Assembly (NCBI GenBank): GCA_031257535.1
Contig: JAIROO010000104.1
Span: 1-32,614 of the forward strand
Direction: 5' to 3'
DNA: 32,614 nucleotides
Origin: Deltaproteobacteria bacterium
GTDB lineage: Bacteria; Desulfobacterota; Desulfarculia; Adiutricales; Adiutricaceae
Shown: positions 8,326 through 18,416 of the stretch, piece by piece
Layout: every line of letters begins with the position of its first letter
Numbering within the stretch: position 1 is the stretch's first letter
Notes under the pieces: generated by a model
The model's input: the letters and a program-made list of their open reading frames with translations, nothing else
Told to the model about the DNA's origin: nothing
Databases searched by the model: none
Program-made: the position numbers and the translations under genes

Positions 8326-11070
8326 CTAACTACTACTTTTAAGGATCGGGACCAAAGTCTTGACTTTCGGCCTTAAGACCGTAAACTCGCTATAAGCCAC
8401 CCGATCCCGGCTGTCGACTAGGCTTAACCGGCGACGACCTGGGGTTAAGGGTAAGGTCGGAACTCGGCCCGGACCAGCCACGGCCACAAACTCCCCGTCT
8501 AAAAACCAGTACACTACCCCCACCGCGCCCTCGCTTTTTAAGGGCAAAGACAGACCAGAAGCGGTCCCCCAGATGACCGAACCCGGGGCCGGGGAGACGA
8601 TCGTCGGACTTTTAGCCCCGCTAACGGCGCTGGGGCTCATAAAAAGGGCCAGGTCTTGGGGCCAGTTGATTTTCATCGCCCCGTTTTGTCTAACGTGGAG
8701 CGGACAAGGTCTAGTCTTGGCCTTGTCCTTTAACCGATAAGCCCAGATCCCTTCTGGACAAAAAGGACCTTTGGGCTCGCCAGACAAAGGGCAAGCCAAG
8801 TAGGTCTCCACCGCCGGCGGAGCCGGCGGAAATGAGGCTTTCGCGCCTAAATCCCGAAAATACAAAACCCCAGCCGCGGCCAAAGCGTTAAAGCCACTCA
8901 GATCCGGGTATCTAGCCCCACTGGGATCGCCTAACCACAAGACCGCCGCGTAGGTGGGGTTATAAATAGCTAGCCAAGCGTCGCGATTACCGGGCGAGGT
9001 GCCGGTCTTAAAGGCTAAGCCATCGCCCGCTAATCCATAAGGCCAGCGATTAGGCTGACTTAAGATCTGATTAATTAACCAGCTCGCCCCAGGCTCAAAT
9101 AGGTCGGTTAAGGCGTCCGTCGATTTTTGTTGTTCGTTAGGGTCGATAAAAACAGCCGCTCCAGCCGTAATTTGTCGATCCGGCCCACCCCGAGCTAAAG
9201 CGGCGTAAGCCCTTAAGAGCTCAAAAAGAGAGACCTCGCTCCCGCCTAAAACCAAAGAGTCCCCATAGTCGCGGTCAGAGGCCACTAAAAACCCGGCCCG
9301 ACTCAAAACGTCTTTGGTGGTTTCTGGGCCTAAAAGACGCGTCACCCGAACGGCCGGGGCGTTTAAAGAGTCGGCCAAGGCTTTCTGGACCGAGACTGGC
9401 CCCCGATAACGACGGTCAAAATTGCGAGGAGCCTGACCGTCTAAGCCTAAGGGGGTGTCGGCCAATAAACTAGCTGGAGCTAAAAGACCCTTAGCTAAAG
9501 CCTCTAAGTAAACAAAAGGCTTTAAAGTCGAGCCCGGGGAGCGCCGACCTTTGACGCAGTCCACGCTCCCCTCGGGTCCTAATGGCCTGGCGTTACCCAC
9601 GTAAGCCACGATCCGGCCAGTCGCCACCTCAATCAAGGCCCCAGCCCCGGCGATCCGCTCTGGGTAAGGAGCCAAAGCCTGATTGAGCCGAAACTCTAAC
9701 TTTTTTTGAAAAGCCAAGTTAAGACTGGTGGCCAGACCTTGGTAGTCGGGACCGCCTAAGAGCCAGTCGCGGGGGTTAGCCTTTAAAACCAACTCCGCGA
9801 AATGGGGAGCCGCCTTAGGTATCGCCTTTCTAGTCGCGGTCAGGGGTTCCTTGACGGCGAGATCTTTTTCGGCAAGGGCGATAACGCCTTTTTTAGCTAA
9901 ACGGGTTAAGATCAGATCTCGCCGCCCCTTGGCTAGCTCTGGCTGGCGGTCGGGTCGGTAGAGAGAGGGATTTTTTAAGATGGCGATCAGGGTCGCGCTC
10001 TCGGCTAAGGAGAGATCCGCGGGTTTTTTCTGAAAATAGGCGTAAGAGGCCGCCCCGACTCCTTTAATGTTGCCGCCAAATGGGGCCAGGTTTAAGTACA
10101 GCTCCAAGATCTGGTCTTTGCTCAACTCGCTCTCTAATTTTAGGGCTTTGACAAACTCGTCAATTTTGCGGGTTAAGGTTCTTGGGCCTGGGTTTAAGAG
10201 TCGGACGGTCTGCGCGGTAATGGTGGAAGCCCCGGAGACGATTTTTAGGGCGGTAAGATTTTGCCAAGTAGCCCGGATCAAGGCTAAAGGGTCAACCCCT
10301 AAGTGGGCGTAAAAACGCTTGTCTTCGGCGGCGACCGCGATCTTTGGGGCCCAGTAACCCATCTCCCCTAAACTGACTGGCCACAACCACTGGCCGTCGG
10401 CGGCTAAGGTTGAGTATAAGATCCGCCCATTAGCGTCTAAAACCGTGGGGGACACGGGCGCGAAGACTTTCACCGGCTCTATGAATAGACCCAAACCCAG
10501 CCCCAAGAGAATTAAAAGGCCAAGAGCGTAAGCTCCGAGCTTCAAAAGACCTCGAACAAACTTAAAAAACGGAAAACGACTCTTAAAACTTTTTGGCGAG
10601 ACGTTAGAGTCGTCGTCTAAAGGGGAGCCAAAAGAGGCCGCCTTTAATAATAGATGGCCGGTCTTAGGGCTAGGGTCAGAGCTAAGGCAGGAGACGAGAT
10701 TTGAGCTTGGTCTAGAGCTAAGGCTGGCGACGAGATCCGGGCTTGGCCCTGAACAAGGGCTGGAGCTGAGATCCACGCTTGGTCTAAAGCCAGGACCGGA
10801 GCCGGTATCTGAGCCTGGTCTAGAGCTAAGGCTGGAGACGAGATCTGAGCCTGGTCTAGAGCTAAAACTGGAGACGAGATCTGAGCCTGGCCCCAAACCA
10901 GGACTCGGGCTGACCTTAGAGCCTTTTAGGCTGACCTGAGCGGCTAGAAGCCAGCCTAATCGACCAAACAAACTGGTCTGAATATATTTAATTACATATA
11001 TAATATATTTCAAATTAATCCTTATAAATATTTTTAAGACCAATACTAAGCGTTTAAAACAGTATAACAA
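8326..11070 (-). CDS. pbpC: Penicillin-binding protein 1C (bifunctional transglycosylase/transpeptidase)
   Basis: Transglycosylase motif AAEDKRFYAHLGVDPLALIRA, transpeptidase SxxK SPGSTLKPFVY and KTGTS motifs, a C-terminal PBP1C-type domain, and A2M adjacency. The N-terminal start is uncertain. Confidence 0.92.
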   Translation of the reverse strand: MLYCFKRLVLVLKIFIRINLKYIIYVIKYIQTSLFGRLGWLLAAQVSLKGSKVSPSPGLGPGSDLVSSFSSRPGSDLVSSLSSRPGSDTGSGPGFRPSVDLSSSPCSGPSPDLVASLSSRPSSNLVSCLSSDPSPKTGHLLLKAASFGSPLDDDSNVSPKSFKSRFPFFKFVRGLLKLGAYALGLLILLGLGLGLFIEPVKVFAPVSPTVLDANGRILYSTLAADGQWLWPVSLGEMGYWAPKIAVAAEDKRFYAHLGVDPLALIRATWQNLTALKIVSGASTITAQTVRLLNPGPRTLTRKIDEFVKALKLESELSKDQILELYLNLAPFGGNIKGVGAASYAYFQKKPADLSLAESATLIAILKNPSLYRPDRQPELAKGRRDLILTRLAKKGVIALAEKDLAVKEPLTATRKAIPKAAPHFAELVLKANPRDWLLGGPDYQGLATSLNLAFQKKLEFRLNQALAPYPERIAGAGALIEVATGRIVAYVGNARPLGPEGSVDCVKGRRSPGSTLKPFVYLEALAKGLLAPASLLADTPLGLDGQAPRNFDRRYRGPVSVQKALADSLNAPAVRVTRLLGPETTKDVLSRAGFLVASDRDYGDSLVLGGSEVSLFELLRAYAALARGGPDRQITAGAAVFIDPNEQQKSTDALTDLFEPGASWLINQILSQPNRWPYGLAGDGLAFKTGTSPGNRDAWLAIYNPTYAAVLWLGDPSGARYPDLSGFNALAAAGVLYFRDLGAKASFPPAPPAVETYLACPLSGEPKGPFCPEGIWAYRLKDKAKTRPCPLHVRQNGAMKINWPQDLALFMSPSAVSGAKSPTIVSPAPGSVIWGTASGLSLPLKSEGAVGVVYWFLDGEFVAVAGPGRVPTLPLTPGRRRLSLVDSRDRVAYSEFTVLRPKVKTLVPILKSSS
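10675..10890 (-). repeat. 36-bp (12-aa) tandem repeats, 6 units, in the N-terminal region of PbpC
   Basis: PGSDLVSSFSSR/PGSDLVSSLSSR/PGSDTGSGPGFR/PSVDLSSSPCSG/PSPDLVASLSSR/PSSNLVSCLSSD. Confidence 0.85.
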
Positions 11071-11425
11071 AGAATTGATAATAGGTCAAACTATCGTCAA
11101 AACCTAAAAGACCCTAATCGCCCAAGGGCGCCGAGGTTAATTATGGGTAAAAGTTTTCGTTTTTTCGAAAGAGGAGCTTTTTTTTAGCCACCGAACTGGC
11201 TTAATATATTATTACACAGGGAGCAAGGCCAAAAATGGTTAAGACCCGTAAGACGCGATTTTTTGTTTTTTTTTCGTCTTTCTTAAATTTCGCGCTATAA
11301 TGGTCTATTGCCTTATTAGGCCTTTAAGGCTGGATTTCTCCGTAAAAGCCTTCTTAGGGTTTTGGTTAGGAGATTTTCTTTTAATTGTTTAGGCGTTTAG
11401 GGATAAGGGGCGCGCTAAAGTTTTT

Positions 11426-12307
11426 ATGTCCAACCCCAAAAAAAAAGTCCGTGGCCACAACCGCCGCGCTATTTATATTCTGCCAAACTTGTTTACGACT
11501 TTAAGTCTTCTTTTTGGCTTTTACTCCATGATTTGCTCTATTAACGGTCGCTTCGCCGCCGCGGCTGGGGCCATTCTTTTAGCGGCTATCATGGACGCCT
11601 TAGACGGGACCGTAGCCAGAATGACCGACACTACCAGTCGTTTTGGCCTGGAGTACGACTCTTTATGCGATCTGGTTTCCTTTGGGGTGGCTCCTTCGAT
11701 CTTGGTTTTTCTGTGGGCTTTACGGCCAGATAAGCTTGACCTGACCGCCCTGGTCACGCCAGAAGGCAAAACTATTAGTTTAGGGGCCATGGCCGCCTTT
11801 GTTTTTTTAGCTTGCGGGGCTTTACGTCTGGCTCGCTTTAACGTTTTCGCCGGTTTTCGGGATCCTGGCTTTTTCCAAGGTCTACCCATTCCGGCTGGAG
11901 CGGGAGTCATCGCTTCCGTGGTTTTGTGGCATTATCGCGTCCCTCAACAGGTTTTATCGCCTAATAGTTTTCTTATCTTAGGCTTAACCGTGGTCGTCGC
12001 CTTTTTGATGGTCTCTAATCTCGACTATTTTAGCTTAAAACACCGGATTATCGTTAAAAATAACCATCCTTTTGAGACCTTAGCTGTTTTTGTCGTGATC
12101 TTGGCCGTAGCCATTATTAAGGTAAAAACCATTCTGTTTCCTTTAGCCGTTATCTATTTGACCTCAGGCTTCATCGTCACCCCTATTAGGGCGATCCAAA
12201 GGCGAAGCTCGCTCGGGCTCGTCGGTGGGCCTGACCAACCCCCTAAAGACGCGGACGACTCGCCAGAGCCTAAGCCGGAGTCGTCCTCGGCCCCGGACCA
12301 GGAGTAA
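11426..12307 (+). CDS. pssA: CDP-diacylglycerol--serine O-phosphatidyltransferase
   Basis: CDP-alcohol phosphatidyltransferase motif DALDGTVARMTDTTSRFGLEYDSLCDLVSFGVAP plus multiple TM segments. Confidence 0.93.
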   Translation: MSNPKKKVRGHNRRAIYILPNLFTTLSLLFGFYSMICSINGRFAAAAGAILLAAIMDALDGTVARMTDTTSRFGLEYDSLCDLVSFGVAPSILVFLWALRPDKLDLTALVTPEGKTISLGAMAAFVFLACGALRLARFNVFAGFRDPGFFQGLPIPAGAGVIASVVLWHYRVPQQVLSPNSFLILGLTVVVAFLMVSNLDYFSLKHRIIVKNNHPFETLAVFVVILAVAIIKVKTILFPLAVIYLTSGFIVTPIRAIQRRSSLGLVGGPDQPPKDADDSPEPKPESSSAPDQE

Positions 12308-12312
12308 GACAA

Positions 12313-13335
12313 ATGGGCTTATATCTGGCTATCGGCGGTCTCGCGGTCCTCCTTTTAATCGCTTTAATAGCTTATCGAGCCGCGAGCCGTAAACCCCCAG
12401 TCGCGACTGGACGTGGGCTACCTCGTTTTTCCCGGTCCACCTTTGACGTCAAGGACAACCGCTTCCGACGTCGAGAAAAATCTAGCTTTAATTATCGTTT
12501 TTATCTCTTGGTTATAGCGGTCTTAATCATTTTAGGCTGGGTTGGTTTTTCTTTAGCTATCCGCACCTCGTCCTCGCCCCCAGTGGCCGTGGCTGATTCC
12601 TCAAATGAGTCCGCCCCGACCGGCGGCGACGAGAGAGGCGTAAAACTAACCCCGATTATTTCGGGTCGCTTAACTGGCCCGCCCCCAGAAGGACCTATCC
12701 CGCCTGGGCCCGCTCCGCCCCCGCCAGTTACCCCTGAGCCAGTCGCTAACGCTCCAGTCGCCACCGCTCCGGCCGAGTCGAAATCAGCCTCAATATTTTC
12801 GCCAGATCCCAATAGCGATCCAAATCAGCCAAGTATCATGGCCATGGCCGCTCAGAGCTTAGCTCCGGTCATTAGTCGCATGGAGCCCTTGGGGCGGACT
12901 TTAACTAACCCCAAAAAAACCACGCCCAAGCCTAGCGTCGCCCCCAAGCCTAAACTTCCCACGCCGCCCACTACCCCCGCCCCGGTCGCGCCACCGGTTA
13001 ACGCTCAAGCGACGACCCAAAAGGCGACCCCAGAGGCGATCCCCAAGACGACCCCAAAGGAAGCGGCCCCTAAACCCGAGGCGGAAGACCCAACCAAGGT
13101 CGCCAAGTGGACGGTCTTACTCGGGGCTTTTGGGTCGCAAGAAAACGCCATCAACTTAAAAGCCCGTTTGGAAGCCGCGGGTCTACCCGTCGCGATCTCC
13201 GAAGTTATGGAAAAAAATAAGCTCTGGTACCGACTCAATAGCGGGCTATTTGACGACAGAGAAACGGCTGAAGCCTATAGTCGCGAACTTAGACAAAAAA
13301 AACTAGTCGAACGGCCTTACGTAAAACGGTTATAA
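12313..13335 (+). CDS. SPOR-domain protein with one TM segment and a Pro/Ala/Thr-rich linker
   Basis: C-terminal KWTVLLGAFGSQENAINLKARLEAAGLPVAISEV...WYRLNSGLFDDRETAEAYSRELRQKK is SPOR-like. TM near residues 66-86. Confidence 0.85.
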   Translation: MGLYLAIGGLAVLLLIALIAYRAASRKPPVATGRGLPRFSRSTFDVKDNRFRRREKSSFNYRFYLLVIAVLIILGWVGFSLAIRTSSSPPVAVADSSNESAPTGGDERGVKLTPIISGRLTGPPPEGPIPPGPAPPPPVTPEPVANAPVATAPAESKSASIFSPDPNSDPNQPSIMAMAAQSLAPVISRMEPLGRTLTNPKKTTPKPSVAPKPKLPTPPTTPAPVAPPVNAQATTQKATPEAIPKTTPKEAAPKPEAEDPTKVAKWTVLLGAFGSQENAINLKARLEAAGLPVAISEVMEKNKLWYRLNSGLFDDRETAEAYSRELRQKKLVERPYVKRL

Positions 13336-14081
13336 GCTGTTTTTTTGTTGTTTTTGGATTATTTTAGGTTTTTCGGAGCTTTAAGGACTTTTAGGGGTTT
13401 GCCAATTTTTTAAACTTTAACTTTAAGGTTTGGCTTCAGCTTAGCTGGTCTCAAAGGGCTGCCGGCCTAAACTGACTCAACCCAAATACTCGCGCTCGCG
13501 AAAACCCCGCTCCCCAGCCCGAAAACCGAAAAACCAAGGCTACGCTCCCGCCACGTAACGCTGGTCTTTGGGACAATGAGGGCTCAGATTTCTTCTCTCT
13601 AGCTAGCTCGCGTCCACCCTGGTAGGGGGGTCCCCCCTTTAACAACGCCGCGTTTTTATATTTTAAAATAGTATATATACTATTTATATAGTTGAAAACT
13701 TGATACTGACATTCTATAATGTCTATTGATTAAACGTTTTTCCCCACCCTACCCGCTTATCGAAGAGGAGAGGGCGGAATTCTCATTACGATCGGAGAGG
13801 CGAGGCGATGATTGATCTTGGCCCAAAAACCTAATTTTTGAATATTGGCTATAAAAATTGTATAACTTTCAGTATTTAAGACAATAGAATATCAATATAT
13901 AATGTTTTTTGTGTAATGATCATTATTAGGAATATTAATATGATTACGATAGATATTATTACGTTTGTATATAATATTTGAGAGTATAATAAGATTCTTA
14001 TTGCGATTTTATATGATTAAGATATAAGAAAAAAGCATAGTATAAGATAGGTTAGTCTTATCATTTCGATTGGACGGACAG

Positions 14082-14111
14082 GATACGATACGATAGGATA
14101 TGATATGATAT
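14082..14111. repeat. Six 5-bp GATAY/GATAG tandem units
   Basis: gatac gatac gatag gatat gatat gatat, in an AT-rich intergenic region. Confidence 0.8.
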
Positions 14112-14285
14112 AATCGATTCTTACAGGTTCGGATCGGCCTTAGCCTTAAGCGAGGCCATTTTTTTTGGTCAAGCTGTTTTTTTAATTTTACGATTTTCTT
14201 GGTTTTTAAGTATTTTTGTCTTAAAGTCAGTAATTATTCCTTAAACGCGACTAGTTTTGGTCCGCGTATATTGTCTAGGCCAGCG

Positions 14286-15125
14286 ATGCGAATAGTTTTT
14301 ACCCAAACCATTGGCGAGGAAGCGCGGGACCTTTTTTTGACCGCGGCTTTTATCCTCCCCGCCAAAGTCAAGGCCGATCTCGCCGGAGCCTTGCCCCAAG
14401 AGTCCTCCCCTTTAGGGCGCTCCGTCTTAAGTCGCTTATTGGAAAATAGCGATCTCGCGGCTAAAAGTTTTACGCCTCTTTGCCAGGACACGGGTCTGGG
14501 TCAAGTCCGTCTAGACCTAGGCCAGGAAGTGACCTTGGTCGGGCCACCCTTAGCCGAGGCTATTAACGACGGGGTTCGGGCCGCCTACGCTTCGGCTTTT
14601 TTGCGCAAATCGACTTGCTGGCCTTTATCCCGAGTCAACTTCGGCGACAACTGTCCGGCTAGTCTTGAGACGGTTATCGTGCCTGGCGACCAAGTCCTAA
14701 TCCGGGTCTTAGCCAAAGGCGGCGGCTGCGACAACAAAAGTCGCTTTCTGACTCTCCCGCCTACCATAAGCCGCCAAGAGCTGATCGACGCCGTAGTCGA
14801 GACTATCGTCTTAGCCGGTCCCGACGCTTGTCCGCCTTTTTACGTCGGGGTGGCTATTGGCGGCTCCTTTGAGTCCGCTCCACGTCTATCTCGCCTGGCC
14901 TTAATGGAAATCATTGAAGAAACCCCTGGCTTAGAAGAAGAGGAGCTTTTAGCCGCCGAACTAACCACGGCCATCAACGCCACTGGCTTAGGACCCATGG
15001 GTTTGGGGGGCAAAGTGACTATTTTGGGGTTAAAAGTTAAAATTAGCCCCACCCATCTCGCCTCTTTGCCGGTGGCCGTTAATATCTCCTGCCATAGCTT
15101 AAGAGGCGGTCGAGTTAGACTCTGA
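14286..15125 (+). CDS. Fumarate hydratase class I alpha subunit / N-terminal domain (tartrate dehydratase alpha-like)
   Basis: CQDTGLGQVRLDLG, RVNFGDNCPA, AKGGGCDNKSRF, GVAIGGSFESA and GLGPMGLGGKVTILGLKV are class I fumarase alpha motifs. The internal ATG at 14286 (MRIVFTQTIGEEARDLF) is the likelier start than 14199. Confidence 0.88.
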   Translation: MRIVFTQTIGEEARDLFLTAAFILPAKVKADLAGALPQESSPLGRSVLSRLLENSDLAAKSFTPLCQDTGLGQVRLDLGQEVTLVGPPLAEAINDGVRAAYASAFLRKSTCWPLSRVNFGDNCPASLETVIVPGDQVLIRVLAKGGGCDNKSRFLTLPPTISRQELIDAVVETIVLAGPDACPPFYVGVAIGGSFESAPRLSRLALMEIIEETPGLEEEELLAAELTTAINATGLGPMGLGGKVTILGLKVKISPTHLASLPVAVNISCHSLRGGRVRL

Positions 15126-15623
15126 CCACAAAAAAAAGTCCTCTTTAGAGCCTAAGCTAGTCATTTTACCAGTCGTTATCGCTATATAATATATTAGAAA
15201 ACCGCTTATCGATTTTCAAACAAAACGTTAATGATATGTTTTTTAGTGGATTTAGGGCTCTAAAAAGATATCGTCCTTTGGCTCTCCCGGCTCGTTTTTG
15301 GGTAAATGTAAGACCGATTTTCAAAGAAACCAAAAGGAGTTAACGCTTCAAACGTCGACGCGCCGAGGGGCAGCTCATCAAGAGATTTTTTTGGAAATCG
15401 TGACTTGACTTTTTCCCCACCCGTTGTCTGTCCTCTCACGCGAGACAAAAGATATTGTAGTGAGGAGAACAAACTAGAATTGCCGCCTAGACAGTAAATA
15501 CCTTGACTTTATTTAAGCTGATAGCTATATTTTTTTGGGTAGAAGGTTAAACGCCTTTAAAGCGGCTTTTGAAACTAAAAATAAGTATTTTAGCCATTTT
15601 TGGTTAGCGGCTTAAAAAAAAGG

Positions 15624-15730
15624 GGTGAACTACCGCTACCCTGAAGGGTACCGGCTTCCAAAAGGAGGTTGGTTAGGTCACAAGACTAAGGTTTGGAAAC
15701 AAACCTACGTTGGAAAGGTAATGACACCCA
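15624..15730 (+). ncRNA. Structured-RNA-like repeat, copy 1 (candidate HEARO / IscB-type omegaRNA 5' portion, truncated)
   Basis: 105/107 identical to 32390-32496. Hairpins: CCG-C-TACCC(TGAA)GGGTA-C-CGG; CTTCC(AAAA)GGAGG; AGGTTTG(GAAA)CAAACCT. Starts directly after GGTGA. Confidence 0.6.
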
Positions 15731-15782
15731 GGGTTATCGTTTTTACGGGTTTTCCCGCCAATGGCTGACTTGACATTTTAAC

Positions 15783-15862
15783 GCGGCCTTTTGAGTGACT
15801 CTTAGCCCCAAAAGGCCAGCCCTTTAGGGGTGATTTTCTTTTTTATCGCTACTATGGCCAAA
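15783..15862 (+). repeat. 80-bp direct repeat, copy A (contains perfect 9-bp hairpin)
   Basis: 76/80 identical to 16328-16407. GGCCTTTTG (15785-15793) / CAAAAGGCC (15809-15817). Confidence 0.9.
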
Positions 15863-16216
15863 ATGGGCGCGGAAAAACTTTTCTTTGGTTACATTCGGCA
15901 AAGCGTTTCGTTAAAAACTCTGGCGGAGATAGTAGCTGAAATATATAAGCCTTTTAAAAATTTTGAGAAACATAAAGTTTTTTTTGAACTCTTGTTTAAA
16001 GCCCAACCTTTAGCTTTTAATGAAGCGACGCTTAAGAGGCCAGAATTTGCTGAGATAGTTAGCGATCTTCCTTTTGTCAAACAGATAATCGCTAAAGGCG
16101 TTCTGAAAACTAACATTAAGGTGGCTCTCAATGCCCTCACCAGCGAACCGCCTTCAACTATAAGTTATATAACCCTGTTAACGGGTTTCAGCGAAAAAAA
16201 GATCTTTTTCCTCTAG
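15830..16216 (+). CDS. Hypothetical protein (start probably the ATG inside the repeat, MAKMGAEK...)
   Basis: Open 128-aa frame; no family recognised; begins inside the 80-bp repeat. Confidence 0.35.
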   Translation: MIFFFIATMAKMGAEKLFFGYIRQSVSLKTLAEIVAEIYKPFKNFEKHKVFFELLFKAQPLAFNEATLKRPEFAEIVSDLPFVKQIIAKGVLKTNIKVALNALTSEPPSTISYITLLTGFSEKKIFFL

Positions 16217-16327
16217 GATTAGCTGGGACTAGTGACCGTGACTCAGCTACTGGACCTTGTCGACGAAAAAGGCGAGCGTTTTTTCCCATCTCTAAAGACT
16301 AAAGCTTTGTCTCTTGACCCTAAAGTC

Positions 16328-16407
16328 GCGGCCCTTTGAGTGACTCTTAGCCCCAAAAGGCCAGCCCTTTAGGTGTGATTTCCTTTTTTATAGCTACTAT
16401 GGCCAAA
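16328..16407 (+). repeat. 80-bp direct repeat, copy B
   Basis: Same as 15783-15862 with four substitutions and no indels; followed by a frame interrupted by stops. Confidence 0.9.
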
Positions 16408-17113
16408 CCTTTAGCGAAAAAGGGCTGCGGTTTTTAGCGTTATAGCCAAAAACTGTTCGCCTATAGGCTCCTTTTAGTGGTCATTATCTTTAAGCGCCTA
16501 AAGCTCTTAGCGTCTAACAAGGATTATGTCCCCCGTTATAGCCCTTAGCTCTTTAGTAAGGCGACTAAAGCCATTCTTCGCTCTTTCGCCTTTTTAGTAC
16601 AATACCGTCTTTTATGGGCTATTTAATGGTTAGATTTAGCGCTCCGTTAGCTCACATGTTAGAGCCGCTATTTTGGCTTGTCTTGATCCTTCATCTGAAT
16701 ATTTAAAATTGTAACTGAACGCGCTTTGACTGTAATTCATCGTAAAACAGACGTACTTAATAAGTAGATTATCGATAATAAATCAAATTGTTAAATAGGT
16801 GGAATTTACTTATTAATATAATAATTTTAAGTACAAATATTCTGACGTTACCTTATAGTTGAAAAATTTTTTTTACAAGATTACTTTAACAATTTTCAAG
16901 TTACGTTTCGCAGGTTCATTTTTTAATTTTATTTAATGAAAAATACAATATGATAATTAGATCAATACACTATAATTAATTATATTGGTAATCTTCTTTT
17001 CCCTGTTCAGTTTATTGTATTAAGAGATCTAATTCGCAAAGAAATACTTTTTTGGATTACATTCGCAACATATCTAGCGAACGCGCTTTTTTTGGTGGTT
17101 TTATTATAATTTT

Positions 17114-18205
17114 ATGACTATAACACAAAAAATATCAGTAGTCGTCCCAGCTTATAAGTCGGCTCAGACCCTTCCGACTTTAGTCCAGGGCTTAGAGGCG
17201 ACTCTAACCGCCTTAGGCCACCCATTCGAAGTAATTATCGTCGACGATTGTAGCCCGGACGACACCTGGTCGGTTTTAAGCCAACTAGCCCAAACCCATC
17301 AGTTTCTAAAAGCCATCCGCTTAGCCCGAAACGGCGGTCAACACAAAGCTATATTGTGTGGATTTAGCCGCGTAACCGGCGATATTGTTGTCACCATGGA
17401 CGACGACCTCCAAAACCCCCCAAGTGAGATCCCTAAACTCATTGAGCCACTTTTTTCAGGTTATGATTTAGCTATTGGCTCTTATATCAACAAAAATCAT
17501 TCGACTTTTAAAAACTTAAGCGGAGCCTTTGTTGATTTTACCCAGCGCCGGATCTTTAATCTACCCGCTGATTTTAAGCTAACAAGTTTTAGGGCCATTA
17601 AAAGATTTATTATTGACAACGTCAATAAAATGAATAATTATTATCCATATATAACATCTATGCTTTTGTATAACACTAACAAATATATAAACGTTGAGGT
17701 GGAACACCACAAAAGACTGGCCGGGAAATCCAATTACAACCTCAAAAGAAGCCTGGCTTTAACCCTCAATCTTTGGCTAAACTATTCCAATTATCCCCTG
17801 TACTTTGTCGTCACTTTGTGCGTTTTGTCCTTGTTCTTAGGCTTGGGTTTCGCCGCCACGGTCGTCTGGCAGGCCTTAACTTCTGAGACGACTTCGGGCT
17901 GGGCCAGCTTAATCGTGACCATCTCGTTTTTTAACTCTTTAGTTCTGCTAGCCTTAGTGGTCCACAGCGTTTACTTGTCGCGTTTGGCCAATAGCGACTC
18001 CTCGTTTTTTATTTCTGAAAAAATTATTAATCAAGACCAGCCGACCGAAGACGACGACCAAAGGTTACAAGCTGAAGATAATTTAACGCCTACCACGCAA
18101 ATTTTGAGTCTAGATAACGATATTTCATGGTTAAAAGACGAGATATTACGACTACATAATGAAAATATTAAATTAAAAAAAGATAATTTAAAATTAAAAT
18201 CTTAA
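17114..18205 (+). CDS. Family 2 glycosyltransferase (DPM/GtrB/ArnC-like) with C-terminal coiled coil
   Basis: ISVVVPAYKSAQTLPTLVQGLE, VIIVDDCSPDDTW, ARNGGQHKAILCGFSRVTGDIVVTMDDDLQNPP; two TM segments; terminal LKDEILRLHNENIKLKKDNLKLKS. Confidence 0.9.
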   Translation: MTITQKISVVVPAYKSAQTLPTLVQGLEATLTALGHPFEVIIVDDCSPDDTWSVLSQLAQTHQFLKAIRLARNGGQHKAILCGFSRVTGDIVVTMDDDLQNPPSEIPKLIEPLFSGYDLAIGSYINKNHSTFKNLSGAFVDFTQRRIFNLPADFKLTSFRAIKRFIIDNVNKMNNYYPYITSMLLYNTNKYINVEVEHHKRLAGKSNYNLKRSLALTLNLWLNYSNYPLYFVVTLCVLSLFLGLGFAATVVWQALTSETTSGWASLIVTISFFNSLVLLALVVHSVYLSRLANSDSSFFISEKIINQDQPTEDDDQRLQAEDNLTPTTQILSLDNDISWLKDEILRLHNENIKLKKDNLKLKS

Positions 18206-18416
18206 AATAAAACTTAATTTTCACTATAACTATAAACTAGCGATCCGTTGATATTTTGTGCTGTAACTATTTTTAATAATTTTATTAAGCACCCTAAAAT
18301 ATTCATATTAAATTATTTATCCTTATCTTTAACTAATGACCTCGTATAATCATCCTTTTACATTTTTAAGGAACTTTTATATACAATATTTGTGGGTCGC
18401 TCTAAATATAAATTAA

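Noticed and set aside
13451-13645. 64-aa minus-strand ORF after the SPOR gene
   Set aside because: Low-complexity composition, no family resemblance, in a decayed intergenic region.
15260-15472. 70-aa minus-strand ORF
   Set aside because: No motif, no good Shine-Dalgarno sequence, in apparently non-coding DNA.
16408-16720. Possible transposase remnant (frame ...KAILRSFAFLVQYRLLWAI)
   Set aside because: Multiple stops and no diagnostic motif; cannot be assigned.
8177-17042. 15-nt identical string TCTAATTCGCAAAGA at 8177 and 17028
   Set aside because: About the number of 15-mer repeats expected by chance in a 32-kb AT-rich window; no extended similarity.
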